From contig NZ_BMUY01000002.1 of assembly GCF_014650435.1 (NCBI RefSeq), forward strand, positions 620,001 to 684,000: a DNA stretch of 64,000 bases. Reading direction: 5' to 3'. Made by a program: the position numbers and the translations under genes. Below are positions 1 to 8,385 of this stretch, one piece after another. The notes under the pieces were generated by a model. That model was not told the origin of the DNA and did no database searches. It saw only the letters and a program-made list of their open reading frames with translations. This DNA is from Streptomyces tendae (GTDB lineage Bacteria; Actinomycetota; Actinomycetes; Streptomycetales; Streptomycetaceae). Positions within the stretch are counted from its first letter, which is position 1. Each line of letters starts with the position of its first letter.

Positions 1-44
1 GCGCGCTTGCGGATGGACCAGATATCGACGTCGTACGTGAGCAT
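1..44 (-). CDS. int: Integrase of element 1 (N-terminal fragment, runs off left edge)
   Basis: Only the first 14 codons lie in the window. Read leftwards from an ATG at 44 they give MLTYDVDIWSIRKR, which matches the usual opening of tyrosine integrases from Streptomyces AICEs. A GGAGAG ribosome site sits just upstream at about 47-52. It follows the excisionase gene, as in pSAM2-like elements. The attL and the target tRNA gene must lie to the left of the window. The family call rests on a short peptide plus context. Confidence 0.75.
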   Translation of the reverse strand, partial: MLTYDVDIWSIRKR

Positions 45-63
45 GTCTCTCCAGACGTGACGA

Positions 64-88
64 GGGGCCCGCGCTCAGCGCGGGCCCC
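64..88. terminator. Perfect stem-loop between xis and int
   Basis: An 11-bp perfect GC stem (64-74 with 78-88) closes a 3-base loop. It lies between the end of the excisionase gene and the integrase start, so it could attenuate read-through from the replication/excision operon into int. No clear T-run follows on either strand. Confidence 0.7.
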
Positions 89-104
89 GGTGAAGCGGTT
101 CGAT

Positions 105-320
105 CTATGCGGCGTGCTGCTCGCAGCGCTCCCACCAGGCATCAAGGTCGGCGCGGCTGACGCGGACTTGGCCGTTGGGGAGTTTGCGGAGGCGGGGGGC
201 TTGGCCGCGGGCGCGCATGCGGTAGAAGGCGGCGCGGCTCATCTTGATCTCTGCGAGGACTTCGGGGAGCTTGAGCATCTGAGGGCGTGCCACGGTCGAC
301 TCCTTCGAGGCTCTGGGCAT
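105..320 (-). CDS. xis: Excisionase (AlpA/Xis-type helix-turn-helix)
   Basis: This 71-residue basic protein has a MerR-like winged HTH: LPEVLAEIKMSRAAFYRMRARG is followed by a short wing ending in VSRADLDAWWERCE. This is the usual form of AICE excisionases, which bend att DNA and direct the integrase to excise. It lies directly upstream of int on the same strand. The ribosome site before the ATG at 320 is weak. An in-frame ATG at 278 just before the HTH is an alternative start. Confidence 0.85.
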   Translation of the reverse strand: MPRASKESTVARPQMLKLPEVLAEIKMSRAAFYRMRARGQAPRLRKLPNGQVRVSRADLDAWWERCEQHAA

Positions 321-349
321 GGCGGGCTGGCACCTGTCCGAGGTTCGGA

Positions 350-565
350 TTTCTGCGTCACAGCGTCACCTGCGTCATTCAGGGCCCTGACCTGGGGGAA
401 TGCGTGACACAGCACGATGGGGGTGCGTCACTGCCGCGTCACCTGCGTCACGGTGGCGTGACGCAGGTGACGCACGATGACGCAGACGGACCGGCTCTGC
501 GTCACGCTCCTTCTAGCTGGTCAGGGGCCGTTTTCCGTCGCTTGTGACGCAGGTGACGCAGCGTT
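350..565. repeat. Iteron-like GCGTCACCTGCGTCA repeats, candidate origin of element 1
   Basis: The 421-bp gap between xis and rep (321-741) is packed with copies of TGACGCAGGTGACGCA in both orientations, near 354-376, 436-473 and 545-561. Two copies form a perfect 16-bp inverted repeat (436-451 and 458-473) with a 6-base spacer. Such arrays next to rep usually bind the initiator. I infer an origin or Rep-binding region for the excised circle. No ORF here looks real. Confidence 0.6.
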
Positions 566-670
566 CCCCTACTTAGGAAAGAGAGGGGGTGGTGTCTGTT
601 GTTGTGCGCGGCTCAGAGCGCGAAGAAGGAGCCGCTGCGCGGCACGTCCTTCGGGCGGTGCTACGCACCG

Positions 671-724
671 AACGGCAAGAGGAGCACCCAGTGCCGCGTC
701 GCCCCGGGTGCTCTTCTTGCCGTT
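671..724. terminator. Long stem-loop downstream of rep
   Basis: A 19-bp stem (671-689 with 706-724) with a single G-U-type mismatch closes a 16-base loop. It begins 17 bp beyond the stop of the leftward rep gene and is probably its transcription terminator. Confidence 0.75.
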
Positions 725-741
725 GTGCGGTGACCTCGCGT

Positions 742-2217
742 TCAGAACGCGGCCCCCTGCTGCGGGCCGGGTGCCGGCGCGGGTTCGGTGAGTTCGATGT
801 AGCGGGCCTCGCGGGTGCGTCCCCAGTCCACGACCAGGCCGCGGGCGGCGAGGGTGGGCTGTAGGCGCTTGAGCCGGTCGGAGAGCACCTTGCCGGTGGT
901 CGGCCACCCCTTGGGCAGCGGGCGGCAGTCCTCGCCGCTGTAGAGCCGGGTGAGGAGGTGCAGCCACTCCGCGGACGTCATCCGCTCCTGTGCCCCGGGT
1001 TCCATGCCGGCGGCGTACTGGAGCACGGTCTGCGCGAGCAGGTCGCCCTCGATGACGTCGTCGTTGAGGTCGTCCAGTCCGGCCCGGTAGGCCGCCAGCG
1101 CCCCGAGGCCCATGGCCTCGTCGAGCTGCGCGCACAGGTGGGCGAAGTCCGCCATCCGCAGGTCGGTCGGCGTCTCAGCGGTGGCGGCGCGGACCGTGAC
1201 GGTCAGGTCCAGCAGGGAGCCGAGCATGACGGGCAGGGCTTCCGCGTACTCCGCCCACAGCTCCGCTTCGGTGCGCCGCACCTTCGGGCGTTCGAGGCGG
1301 AGCGGCAGGAGGCGTTCGGCGAGGTCGGGGCGGATGACGCCGACGTCGATGCCGGTCAGGAGCAGGGGGCGGCGGTAGCGGGCGCGGAAGACGTCTCCGT
1401 CGGTGAACAGGGCGCGCTTGACGCTCTCGGCTCCGGTGACGATGCAGCACATGGCGTCGGACAGGTCCGGGGTCATGTGGGAGAGGTTGTCCAGCGCTGT
1501 GACCCATCCCGCGGCCACGGCCGCGATCAGGTTGTCCTCGTCCTTCGGGGCGCGACGCAGGTCGCCGGTCATGCCCTCGATGAGCCGGATCAGCATCCGT
1601 CCGCCGGTGGACTTCCCCGCGCCCTGGGGGCCGGTGAGGAAGGGGGCGGGGACGGGCACGGAGGGTTCCAGGCAGCCGATCAGCCAGGCCATGGCCAGGC
1701 ACTCGGTCTCCGCGTTGGCGAAGTTGCAGAGCCTGAACAGCAGGTCGATGCCCTTGCCGTTGGTGTCCTTGGCAGGCAGCGGGAGTTCGCCGGTGAGCTG
1801 GGTGCGCCGCCAGCACACCTCGCTCGGGTCGGGGGTGCGGATGTCCCAGCCGGTGGGGTGGATGCGGACGGACTGTCCGTCGTTGCGGCCCAGGTCCAGC
1901 CAGGTGGCCCCGTCCAGGCCGGGGGCGACGCGGATGTGGACGGGCTGGACCTGCTCGGTGAGGGCGAGTGCTTCGATCAAGTCGAGTGCCTCCTTCATCG
2001 CGGTGCCGTTGAACGTGCCGAGTCCGTCCTTGAACAGGCCGACCATGAGTTCTTGGCGGTGGCTTCCGGTGGTGCCCTGGGAGCGGATCGGGCGGGCCAC
2101 GGGGTGGCCCTTGCGCTGTGCGTAGACGGTGCCGTCGGCGGTGCGGAAGTAGCGGAAGCGCTCCTGGGCGTAGTCCGCGATGACCTTCCGGGCCGGGTTC
2201 TTGTCGTCGTCTTCCAT
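742..2217 (-). CDS. AICE replication protein with P-loop helicase domain
   Basis: This 491-residue protein has a Walker A motif, GPQGAGKST (about residues 196-204), followed by an ATPase core and a C-terminal basic region. It resembles the helicase-type Rep proteins that unwind the origin of excised AICEs. The ATG at 2217 follows the prim-pol stop by two bases, so the two form one unit, a split prim-pol plus helicase replicase. The predicted terminator and the iteron region lie immediately downstream. A distant phage/plasmid SF3-like helicase is the other reading. Confidence 0.8.
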   Translation of the reverse strand: MEDDDKNPARKVIADYAQERFRYFRTADGTVYAQRKGHPVARPIRSQGTTGSHRQELMVGLFKDGLGTFNGTAMKEALDLIEALALTEQVQPVHIRVAPGLDGATWLDLGRNDGQSVRIHPTGWDIRTPDPSEVCWRRTQLTGELPLPAKDTNGKGIDLLFRLCNFANAETECLAMAWLIGCLEPSVPVPAPFLTGPQGAGKSTGGRMLIRLIEGMTGDLRRAPKDEDNLIAAVAAGWVTALDNLSHMTPDLSDAMCCIVTGAESVKRALFTDGDVFRARYRRPLLLTGIDVGVIRPDLAERLLPLRLERPKVRRTEAELWAEYAEALPVMLGSLLDLTVTVRAATAETPTDLRMADFAHLCAQLDEAMGLGALAAYRAGLDDLNDDVIEGDLLAQTVLQYAAGMEPGAQERMTSAEWLHLLTRLYSGEDCRPLPKGWPTTGKVLSDRLKRLQPTLAARGLVVDWGRTREARYIELTEPAPAPGPQQGAAF

Positions 2218-2219
2218 GC

Positions 2220-3047
2220 TCAGAGCCCCAACGTGGTGCGTGCGTTGGTCCACGCGTCCGTGCAGTGCCGTGCGGTTTCGCCCTTGGCCTGAGCGGCGGT
2301 GAACAGGCGGGCGATGTGGTCCTCGGTGAGGCAGCCGCACCGGCCGTGCGTGGAGAGCACGGCCAGGAACGTCCGGTACACGGCCGTGTGCACGCCGCTG
2401 GACGTCTCGCTGATGCGCTGTACGGCCATGGCGATCCCGCGCTCCAGGTAGGCGGGGCTGCGGTGGCGGCATTCCCCGCCCCCTGCCGGCGCGGGGACCC
2501 TGACGGGCACGGGGGTCGCGGGCTTGGCTGCGGTGAGCGCGCGCACGACGTTGGGCAGTGCGACCAGGGTGCCGGTGCCGGGCCCGAGCCAGCGGGCGTA
2601 GGCCATCGTGGACTTGATGTCCACGCCGGGCCGCACGCCGTTGGCCGACGGCATCGTCCCGAGGTAGAGCCAGTGCTCGCCGCGGGTCGTGGGTACGGTC
2701 CGGGTGGCGGGCAGGGTCTGGCGGGCCCACGCGATGGCGTCGGCGTTGTCGCAGTCCACGACCGTCAGACCTGCGCCGCCGGGGTGGTAGGCCACGGCTG
2801 CGGCGCCTTGCCATGCGCTCGCCCACGTGGGCGAGATGATGACGCTGGTGTCGGTGGTGGCGGCGGCCCAGCCGTGGCAGGGGGCGGGGCAGATGCAGGG
2901 GCCGGGGGTCTTCATGTGCGGCCGGCCGCCACACGAGGTGTACAGGCACGCGGGGCAGTTGGCGAAGGGCACCTTGCCCTTGCGCAGCGGCAGCACGGGC
3001 AGTCCCTCGGCCGCGAGCTGGAGGGCGGTGCGCAGGTGGGTGCTCAC
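2220..3047 (-). CDS. Bifunctional DNA primase/polymerase (prim-pol) of element 1
   Basis: The 275-residue product starts at a GTG (3047) that overlaps the methyltransferase stop (GTGA). It shows the prim-pol N-terminal pattern AAEGLPVLPLRKGKVP, then GLTVVDCDNADA with an acidic metal-binding pair, and a later HWLYLG segment. A cysteine-rich stretch (CPACLYTSCGG and CICPAPCHGW, about residues 29-56) may hold zinc. It would synthesise primers for autonomous replication. It is tightly coupled to the helicase gene downstream. Confidence 0.85.
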   Translation of the reverse strand: MSTHLRTALQLAAEGLPVLPLRKGKVPFANCPACLYTSCGGRPHMKTPGPCICPAPCHGWAAATTDTSVIISPTWASAWQGAAAVAYHPGGAGLTVVDCDNADAIAWARQTLPATRTVPTTRGEHWLYLGTMPSANGVRPGVDIKSTMAYARWLGPGTGTLVALPNVVRALTAAKPATPVPVRVPAPAGGGECRHRSPAYLERGIAMAVQRISETSSGVHTAVYRTFLAVLSTHGRCGCLTEDHIARLFTAAQAKGETARHCTDAWTNARTTLGL

Positions 3048-3778
3048 GCCGCCACCTCCAGCGTCCGGGAAGCGAGGAAGGCGCGGCCGATCCACTCCAT
3101 GTAGGCAGGGAGGAGAGCTTCCCTCAGGCGGAGGTGATCGGTGGACCAGTCGATGCCCTTCGCGGCCCGGATCTCCTCCACGGTGGCCTTGCCGCCGCCC
3201 TTGCCGTACGCGGCGACGTAGGGCCCCTCGTGGTATTCGCCGTGGCGCCAGCCGCGCACCCGTCCGCGGTGGCGCGGGTGGGCCGGTTGCGCTGTGGTCC
3301 AGTTGCCGAGTTCGAAGTAGCGGTGCATCAGCACTCCGAGGCCGAACTGTTCGCCGCACAGGCGGATGTCCTTGCGGACCTCGGAGCCGGCCACGTTCTC
3401 CATCACGTACGGCCGGCCCGTCGCTTCCAGCGCGGCCCGTACGGGCCGGATGAGTCGGGGGTAGGTGCGGCCGATCGCCTCGTTGCGGGTCCGGTTGGTG
3501 CCCTTCGTGGGAGCGCCCTCTCCCTGGCAGGGCGGCGAGACGTGGATGAAGTCGAACTCACGGCCACAGTCGCGGATGAAGTCGACCACGTCGCCCTGGT
3601 GGAACGCGTCGCCCTGATAGTCGGGTTGGGGTTCGATGTCGACACCGGTGATGTGGACGTTCGGGCCGAACGCACGGCGCAGTCCTTCGGTGGCGCCGCC
3701 GATGCAGCAGCATCCGTCCAACACCCAGAGGGGTTCCCGCAGGGCGAGCGCTCGCGGAATGTCGGTGGGTTGGGTCAT
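3044..3778 (-). CDS. C5-cytosine-type DNA methyltransferase, orphan
   Basis: The 244-residue protein carries the AdoMet motif I LDGCCCIGGATEGL near the N-terminus, the catalytic SPPCQG loop and the ENV motif (MENVAGSEV), the core set of Dcm-type enzymes. It is short, and its target-recognition region looks reduced. No restriction endonuclease is next to it, so it is probably protective (anti-restriction) or regulatory for the mobile element. It overlaps the prim-pol gene by four bases. Its start is the ATG at 3778. Confidence 0.85.
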   Translation of the reverse strand: MTQPTDIPRALALREPLWVLDGCCCIGGATEGLRRAFGPNVHITGVDIEPQPDYQGDAFHQGDVVDFIRDCGREFDFIHVSPPCQGEGAPTKGTNRTRNEAIGRTYPRLIRPVRAALEATGRPYVMENVAGSEVRKDIRLCGEQFGLGVLMHRYFELGNWTTAQPAHPRHRGRVRGWRHGEYHEGPYVAAYGKGGGKATVEEIRAAKGIDWSTDHLRLREALLPAYMEWIGRAFLASRTLEVAA

Positions 3779-3815
3779 TCTGGATGTCTCCAGTTCCTTG
3801 ATGGTGACTGGCTGG

Positions 3816-3860
3816 CAAGGGCGGCCCCGCTTCTTTGGCGAGAGTGGGGGGCCGCCCTTG
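3816..3860. terminator. Stem-loop between membrane-protein and methyltransferase genes
   Basis: A perfect 13-bp GC stem (3816-3828 with 3848-3860) encloses a 19-base loop. It separates the small membrane-protein gene from the methyltransferase-rep unit, so the replication genes may have their own promoter or partial read-through. Confidence 0.7.
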
Positions 3861-3866
3861 GCGTAG

Positions 3867-4172
3867 CTACTTCTTCGAAAAGACCTTGAGGGTGATGCCG
3901 CCGATGCCGATGGGTCCGGCGGCGCCGGCGATGACGGTGGCGGTGTGGGCCGCGGCGTCGAGCAGGAGGCACAGGCAGGCGACCAGTCCCCAGCCGCCGG
4001 CCACGACCGCCCCGGCGATCGCGAACGGGACCAGGGCCCGGCGCCAGGGGATGCCGGTCGGGTGGGTGTCGTTGACGACGATGACGACGGGTCGGCCGGT
4101 GGCCTGTGCGCGCTGCCAGTCGGCGGCGGGTATGTGCGGGGCGATGTTCCCCGGCGGGGTGCGGTGGTCCAT
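3867..4172 (-). CDS. Small membrane protein of unknown function
   Basis: The 101-residue product has a polar N-terminus, two hydrophobic stretches (ALVPFAIAGAVVAGGWGLVACLC and a Gly/Ala/Ile-rich segment near the C-terminus) and a basic tail, FSKK. A GAGGGAG ribosome site precedes the ATG at 4172. I recognise no family. Terminators on both sides suggest a separate small unit between the transfer and replication genes. Confidence 0.7.
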   Translation of the reverse strand: MDHRTPPGNIAPHIPAADWQRAQATGRPVVIVVNDTHPTGIPWRRALVPFAIAGAVVAGGWGLVACLCLLLDAAAHTATVIAGAAGPIGIGGITLKVFSKK

Positions 4173-4195
4173 TTCGGGGCTCCCTCGGGTGAGCC

Positions 4196-4228
4196 GCGGG
4201 CCCGCACCAGATGCTGGTGCGGGCCCGC
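4196..4228. terminator. Perfect 15-bp hairpin near the 3' side of traB
   Basis: GCGGGCCCGCACCAG (4196-4210) pairs perfectly with 4214-4228 around a 3-base loop. It sits beyond the candidate clt array and upstream of the small membrane-protein gene, so it probably stops the leftward transfer transcript. Confidence 0.75.
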
Positions 4229-4245
4229 TCGGATAGGTGGGTGTG

Positions 4246-4323
4246 CTTGTCGCGTGGCTTGTCGTCTTCCTTGTCGCGTGCTTGTCGTGCGGCTTGTCGC
4301 TTGTCTTGTCTTGTCGCTTGTCG
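4246..4323. repeat. CTTGTCG repeat array downstream of traB, candidate clt
   Basis: Seven exact CTTGTCG heptamers start at 4246, 4258, 4270, 4281, 4293, 4310 and 4317, with two CTTGTCT variants at 4300 and 4305. The first five are spaced 11-12 bp apart, about one helical turn. An inverted copy lies at 4398-4404. In Streptomyces plasmids the clt transfer locus lies at the 3' end of traB and carries short direct repeats bound by the TraB C-terminal winged helix. Position and form fit, but the binding is inferred. The rest of the gap (4173-4564) shows no gene. Confidence 0.6.
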
Positions 4324-4564
4324 CCTCGCAGGTCACAAGCCGTATCCGGCCCTCACAGAGCCGCCCAGGCGCCTTCCCGTACGCGGTGGGCGACAGGCGA
4401 CAAGCGCTCACGCTGCGGGGGCTTGTCAGTGGCTCGGCCTACTGTGTCGCTTGGCCGGACGGAGATCGTGAGGGACTCGCGGCAATGGGGGGTGGGTGTA
4501 AAAGGTCCCCGGCATCCAGCTCGGGACGTACATACAAGCCCGTGGCCCCCACCCCCTTCTCCGC

Positions 4565-6688
4565 TCAGCTCTCGGGGGGCTGTTCGGGGGCGTGCCGGCG
4601 GTGGACGTAGCGGGCCTTGGTGCCTTCTCCGACGCGGACGGCGGTGCCGTCCTTGACCCAGTCCCGCAGCCAGCCGACGACCGTCTGACGGGACGTGCCG
4701 TGCTCTGCGGAGAGCGCGCGGGCGATCGCGGAGGCTCCGGTGCCGTCCCGGCCTGCGGCGAGCAGCAGCGCCAGTGCCGCCTGCTGTGCGGGGCTGTCCT
4801 GCTCGCCTCGCAGTGCCGACAGGTTCAACCCGCCCGCAGCCGGCGGCCCGTCGCCCTCCGCGGGGGTCTGCGGTTCGGGGGCGGTGCCGAACTGGGCGTC
4901 GATCTGCTCCCGGAACTTGCGCAGCATCTCGTCTTCCGGTGACACGGGTGCCTGCTCCGGGCGGTTGAGCGCGGACAGCTTCAGGCCCGTGTCGCCCGTG
5001 CTGGTGGTGCCGGCGACGTCGGTGGTGGCCTGGTCGCGCATCCACGCGGTGCGCTCGCTGTCCCAGCGGCGGGCGTAGGCGGGCCCGGCGGCCTTGGCGG
5101 ACACCGTGTCCAGGGTGGGGTGCCGCTCGGAGGTGGCGGCGATGATCTCCCGGATCTGGTTGGGCAGGATCCGCCATGCCTTGAACAGTGCTGCCGGGGA
5201 CTCGGGGGTGCCCATGAATCCGGCGCCCTTGTGGGGGGCCTGCTCGACGCGCAGTCCGCGGGAGCCGGGGAACATCTTGGAGAGGTCCATGCCTTCCTTC
5301 TCGCCGCCGGTGAGGGCGACGCGGACCTTGGCTTCCCGGCGGATCATGAGGTTGCTCAGCACGCTCCCGGTTGCTCCGAGGGCGGTGAGGACGGTGCGGA
5401 TGCCCATGGCGCGGGCGATCCGGATCACTTCCAGGATCTTGTCGCCGAGCTTGCGCACGTGGCGGTCCGGGCTGGCCAGGATCTCCGCGCCCTCGTCGAT
5501 GACCAGCATGATCTGCGGAATCTTCGCGCTGATCGGCAGCAGGTCCGTGTTCGCGCGGGAGAGAACGTCCTGGTAGCCCATCTTGCGCTGCTTGGCCACG
5601 CGCACCGCCACATCCAGCATGGTCATGGCCTCGTCGTACGTCCCGGCCAGCCAGTCGATACCCGGCCGCACCGCCTTGCCGTCCTCCGCCTTGATCTCAC
5701 CGTTGAGGGCGGGCAGCACCCACGGCAGGCCCGCGGATCCGGCGTTGAGGTCGATGACCCAGGTCAGGATGTCGTCGGCGCGGGCGAACCCGGCGAGGAT
5801 CGAGTGGACCATGTTGGTCTTGCCCGATCCGGTCGGACCGACGATCAATGCGCACTGCTCGCGCAGGTAGGCGAGGATCTGTTCCGCGTTGGTGCGGTAG
5901 CCCCAGGGGATGCCGGTGTGGACGGACAGCGGCCCGTAGTCGGACGGGTAGGTGCGCTCCTGCTCCAGCACGTTGACCGTGGTCACGTCGATGATGACGC
6001 GGCCCTGGTGGATGCCGGGGGACGCGGTGGCGGTGCAACCGTGCGGCAGGCGCGCGTCCGCGGACAGCCGTGCGGACTCGGCGGCGATCTTGTTCCAGGT
6101 GGCGCCGCCGGCGGGGAGTTCGGCGTCGATGGAGTATCCGGCGCCGGTCTCCCACTGCTCGACGCCGACCACGCGCACGGTGATCGAGCACACCCGCTGG
6201 ATGCGGTCGACCCATTCCGCGGCGATCGCCCGCCGGTCCGCGGACAGGTCCGCGGCGACCTGCCGCATCTTGGCGGCGAGGGCTTCCTCCTCGCGGGCCT
6301 CTTCGAAGAGGGCGGAGGATCGGGCGGCGGCGCCGATGCCGACGCCCATGGTGGCGAGGGAGCCGAGGGCGGCCCAGGTGAGGGGGCCGTGGGTCATGGC
6401 CCAGGTGGTCCATCCGGCGCCGACCAGCCAGGAGGCGGCGCGGGTGGCGAGGGTGCGGCCGGCGTTGCGGACGCGCAGGCCGACGACGGTGTGGCCGAGG
6501 GCGCCGGCCGCACCCACGGCCAGGGCCCAGCCGGGTGGCATGGAGGTGGCGGCGCCGGTGGTGGCGACGGCGAAGGCTCCGGTGGTGGCGGACAGGGCGC
6601 CGGTCACGGGTCCGTGACCGGCCGCCCAGTCCAGCACCGGGCCACTGCTCGCCTGCTGCTTCTTGGTGGCGGTGGCGGTGCTGCTCAT
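4565..6688 (-). CDS. traB: TraB-type FtsK/SpoIIIE DNA translocase (conjugative transfer)
   Basis: This 707-residue protein has N-terminal membrane segments (about residues 30-125), a Walker A motif GPTGSGKT (about 284-291), a Walker B segment IMLVIDEGAE (about 395-404) and a C-terminal winged-helix-like region (about 640-700). This is the layout of Streptomyces TraB, a hexameric pump that moves double-stranded DNA between mycelial cells. It starts at the ATG at 6688, two bases after the upstream stop, and so is translationally coupled to the spread gene. The downstream CTTGTCG array is its likely recognition site. Confidence 0.9.
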   Translation of the reverse strand: MSSTATATKKQQASSGPVLDWAAGHGPVTGALSATTGAFAVATTGAATSMPPGWALAVGAAGALGHTVVGLRVRNAGRTLATRAASWLVGAGWTTWAMTHGPLTWAALGSLATMGVGIGAAARSSALFEEAREEEALAAKMRQVAADLSADRRAIAAEWVDRIQRVCSITVRVVGVEQWETGAGYSIDAELPAGGATWNKIAAESARLSADARLPHGCTATASPGIHQGRVIIDVTTVNVLEQERTYPSDYGPLSVHTGIPWGYRTNAEQILAYLREQCALIVGPTGSGKTNMVHSILAGFARADDILTWVIDLNAGSAGLPWVLPALNGEIKAEDGKAVRPGIDWLAGTYDEAMTMLDVAVRVAKQRKMGYQDVLSRANTDLLPISAKIPQIMLVIDEGAEILASPDRHVRKLGDKILEVIRIARAMGIRTVLTALGATGSVLSNLMIRREAKVRVALTGGEKEGMDLSKMFPGSRGLRVEQAPHKGAGFMGTPESPAALFKAWRILPNQIREIIAATSERHPTLDTVSAKAAGPAYARRWDSERTAWMRDQATTDVAGTTSTGDTGLKLSALNRPEQAPVSPEDEMLRKFREQIDAQFGTAPEPQTPAEGDGPPAAGGLNLSALRGEQDSPAQQAALALLLAAGRDGTGASAIARALSAEHGTSRQTVVGWLRDWVKDGTAVRVGEGTKARYVHRRHAPEQPPES

Positions 6689-6689
6689 C

Positions 6690-8297
6690 TCAGACGTTCC
6701 AGCCCTTCTCTGCCTCGGTGCCGTTGCGGGGGTCCTCGTGCCGGGCGATGTCCTGCTCGTGGGCCTGGCGGAACAGCGGGCCCATGTCCTCCGCGACCGC
6801 GACCGCGCTCATGACGGCGCCGAAGATGTCGTTGAAGCCGTCCGCGACTTCCTTCTCCAGCGGGAACTCGGAGTCGGAGCGCTCGGCGAGGATCTTCATC
6901 ACGTTTGCCACGCTGGTGAGGGCGGCGGGCAGTCCCTCGACCATGGCCAGGATCTCCATGGCGTTCTCGGGGTCGTAGGAGTTGGCGGCCTGCTCCATCT
7001 CGGCGGCGGCCTCTTCGAACCGGAAACCGGACACGTGCTCTCCCTCACTCGACTCGGTGTTCGTGCTGGTGGGAACGGTGGACGGGGGACGCTCGACGCT
7101 GTCGGTGATGCCGTCGGCGCCGTCCTTGGTGGCTTCCGCGTCGGCGGCGGCTTCCTGCTCGGCCTGCTCGTGGCGGATCGCCTCATCCCGTCCGGCCCGC
7201 TGCTCGGCAGCGACACCGGCCAGACGGCGGTAGAGGCGGCGTCCGGGGTGGATGAGCCAGGGCAGTCCGAGCTTGCGGCCGATCGGGCTGGTGACCAGCC
7301 CGAGCAGGCCGAGCGGGAGGGCGAGCAGGGCGGCGAGCAGGCGCCGGCCGTGGAACCGGGCCGCGGACCGGCGCAACGCCTGCCGCGCCGCCCGCCGGGC
7401 AGGCGCCTTACGCACCGCAGCCCGCTTGGCTGCGACCGTGCCGGCGGCTTTGGCGTCGCGCTGGGCACGGTTCTTGGTGACCGCGGCATCCCGCGCGGCG
7501 CGGGCCTTACGGGCGGCGCTGCCGAGCATCCGGCCGGTCAGTCCGCCGTGCCGTCCGGCGCGGTGGGTGAGCCCGGTGCCGCCGTTGGCGGTGCGGGCTT
7601 TGGCGTTGCGGCGGGCGTCTGCGACCGCGCGGCGGGCCGCGGTCGTCTGCGCTCGTTGTCCGGCTCGGGAGCCGGGTGCGGCCTGTTGCGCGGACCGGCG
7701 CAGGGCCTTGACCTGCCCCACCTTGCCCGCAGCCTTGCCGACGGCGCCAGCCGCCCGCTTGGCCGTGCCCTTGCTTGCCGTGCTGCGGGGCTTGCTGGCG
7801 CTGCTCGCCCCGGCGCTGCCGTTGCGGGCGGTCGTGCCCGCTCCGCGGCGGTGCTGGCCGGGCCCCTTGCCCGACTTGCCACCGGAACGGCCGGCACCAG
7901 TGGAGGATCGGCCCCGGTTGCTGCTGCCGGGAGCTCCCGCCCCACCGTGACGCAGGGCCGCGCTGCGGGCAGCAGATCGGCCGGCTGCTCGGGCGGCGGT
8001 GCGGCGGGCTTCCCTGCGGGGGTTGGTCTTGCGGCTGCGGGTGCTGGCCACGGTGCCGAGGACGACGGCGCCGGTCGCAGCTACAGCGGCGGCGATCGGG
8101 CCGCCGGCCAGGGCGGCGGTGGCGACCATGCCCACGGTGCTGTTCGCCCCGGCCAGGGCGAGCGGGACGACCGGCCAACCGCCGGGCGTGTGCTCGGACC
8201 CCGTCTCGGCCGGGGCCTGCTCGGTCGGCGCGGGTGCGGGCGGCGCGGGCGGTGCGGGGGCCGGGATGGCTACCGGCTCGGTGCTGACTTCCGTCAT
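6690..8297 (-). CDS. Spread-type membrane protein with long basic Ala/Arg/Lys-rich region
   Basis: The 535-residue product has a Pro/Ala-rich N-terminus, a hydrophobic hairpin (VPLALAGANSTVGMVATAAL onward, residues about 45-85) and a very basic Ser/Ala/Arg/Lys-rich region of some 200 residues resembling histone H1 tails. A second hydrophobic segment (LLAALLALPLGLLGLV) and an acidic C-terminal domain follow. Position before traB and topology suggest an SpdB-like partner of TraB that may bind DNA at the membrane. AAAGGAG precedes the ATG at 8297. The function is inferred from context. Confidence 0.75.
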   Translation of the reverse strand: MTEVSTEPVAIPAPAPPAPPAPAPTEQAPAETGSEHTPGGWPVVPLALAGANSTVGMVATAALAGGPIAAAVAATGAVVLGTVASTRSRKTNPRREARRTAARAAGRSAARSAALRHGGAGAPGSSNRGRSSTGAGRSGGKSGKGPGQHRRGAGTTARNGSAGASSASKPRSTASKGTAKRAAGAVGKAAGKVGQVKALRRSAQQAAPGSRAGQRAQTTAARRAVADARRNAKARTANGGTGLTHRAGRHGGLTGRMLGSAARKARAARDAAVTKNRAQRDAKAAGTVAAKRAAVRKAPARRAARQALRRSAARFHGRRLLAALLALPLGLLGLVTSPIGRKLGLPWLIHPGRRLYRRLAGVAAEQRAGRDEAIRHEQAEQEAAADAEATKDGADGITDSVERPPSTVPTSTNTESSEGEHVSGFRFEEAAAEMEQAANSYDPENAMEILAMVEGLPAALTSVANVMKILAERSDSEFPLEKEVADGFNDIFGAVMSAVAVAEDMGPLFRQAHEQDIARHEDPRNGTEAEKGWNV

Positions 8298-8385
8298 GCT
8301 GAGAGCACTCCTTTGGGGAGTAGGGCCCGGCCAGGGCTGTAGGAGGTTGCTGGCCGGGCCTGCCGAATCAGGGGAAAGGCGCAGC

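Noticed and set aside
958..2292. 444-codon + strand frame opposite the Rep helicase
   Set aside because: It is a Gly/Ala/Arg-rich mirror of the rep gene. The - strand carries the Walker A motif.
5120..6814. 564-codon open frame on the + strand opposite traB
   Set aside because: It is Gly/Asp/His/Ala-rich without domains and mirrors the high-GC third-position bias of the real gene on the other strand.
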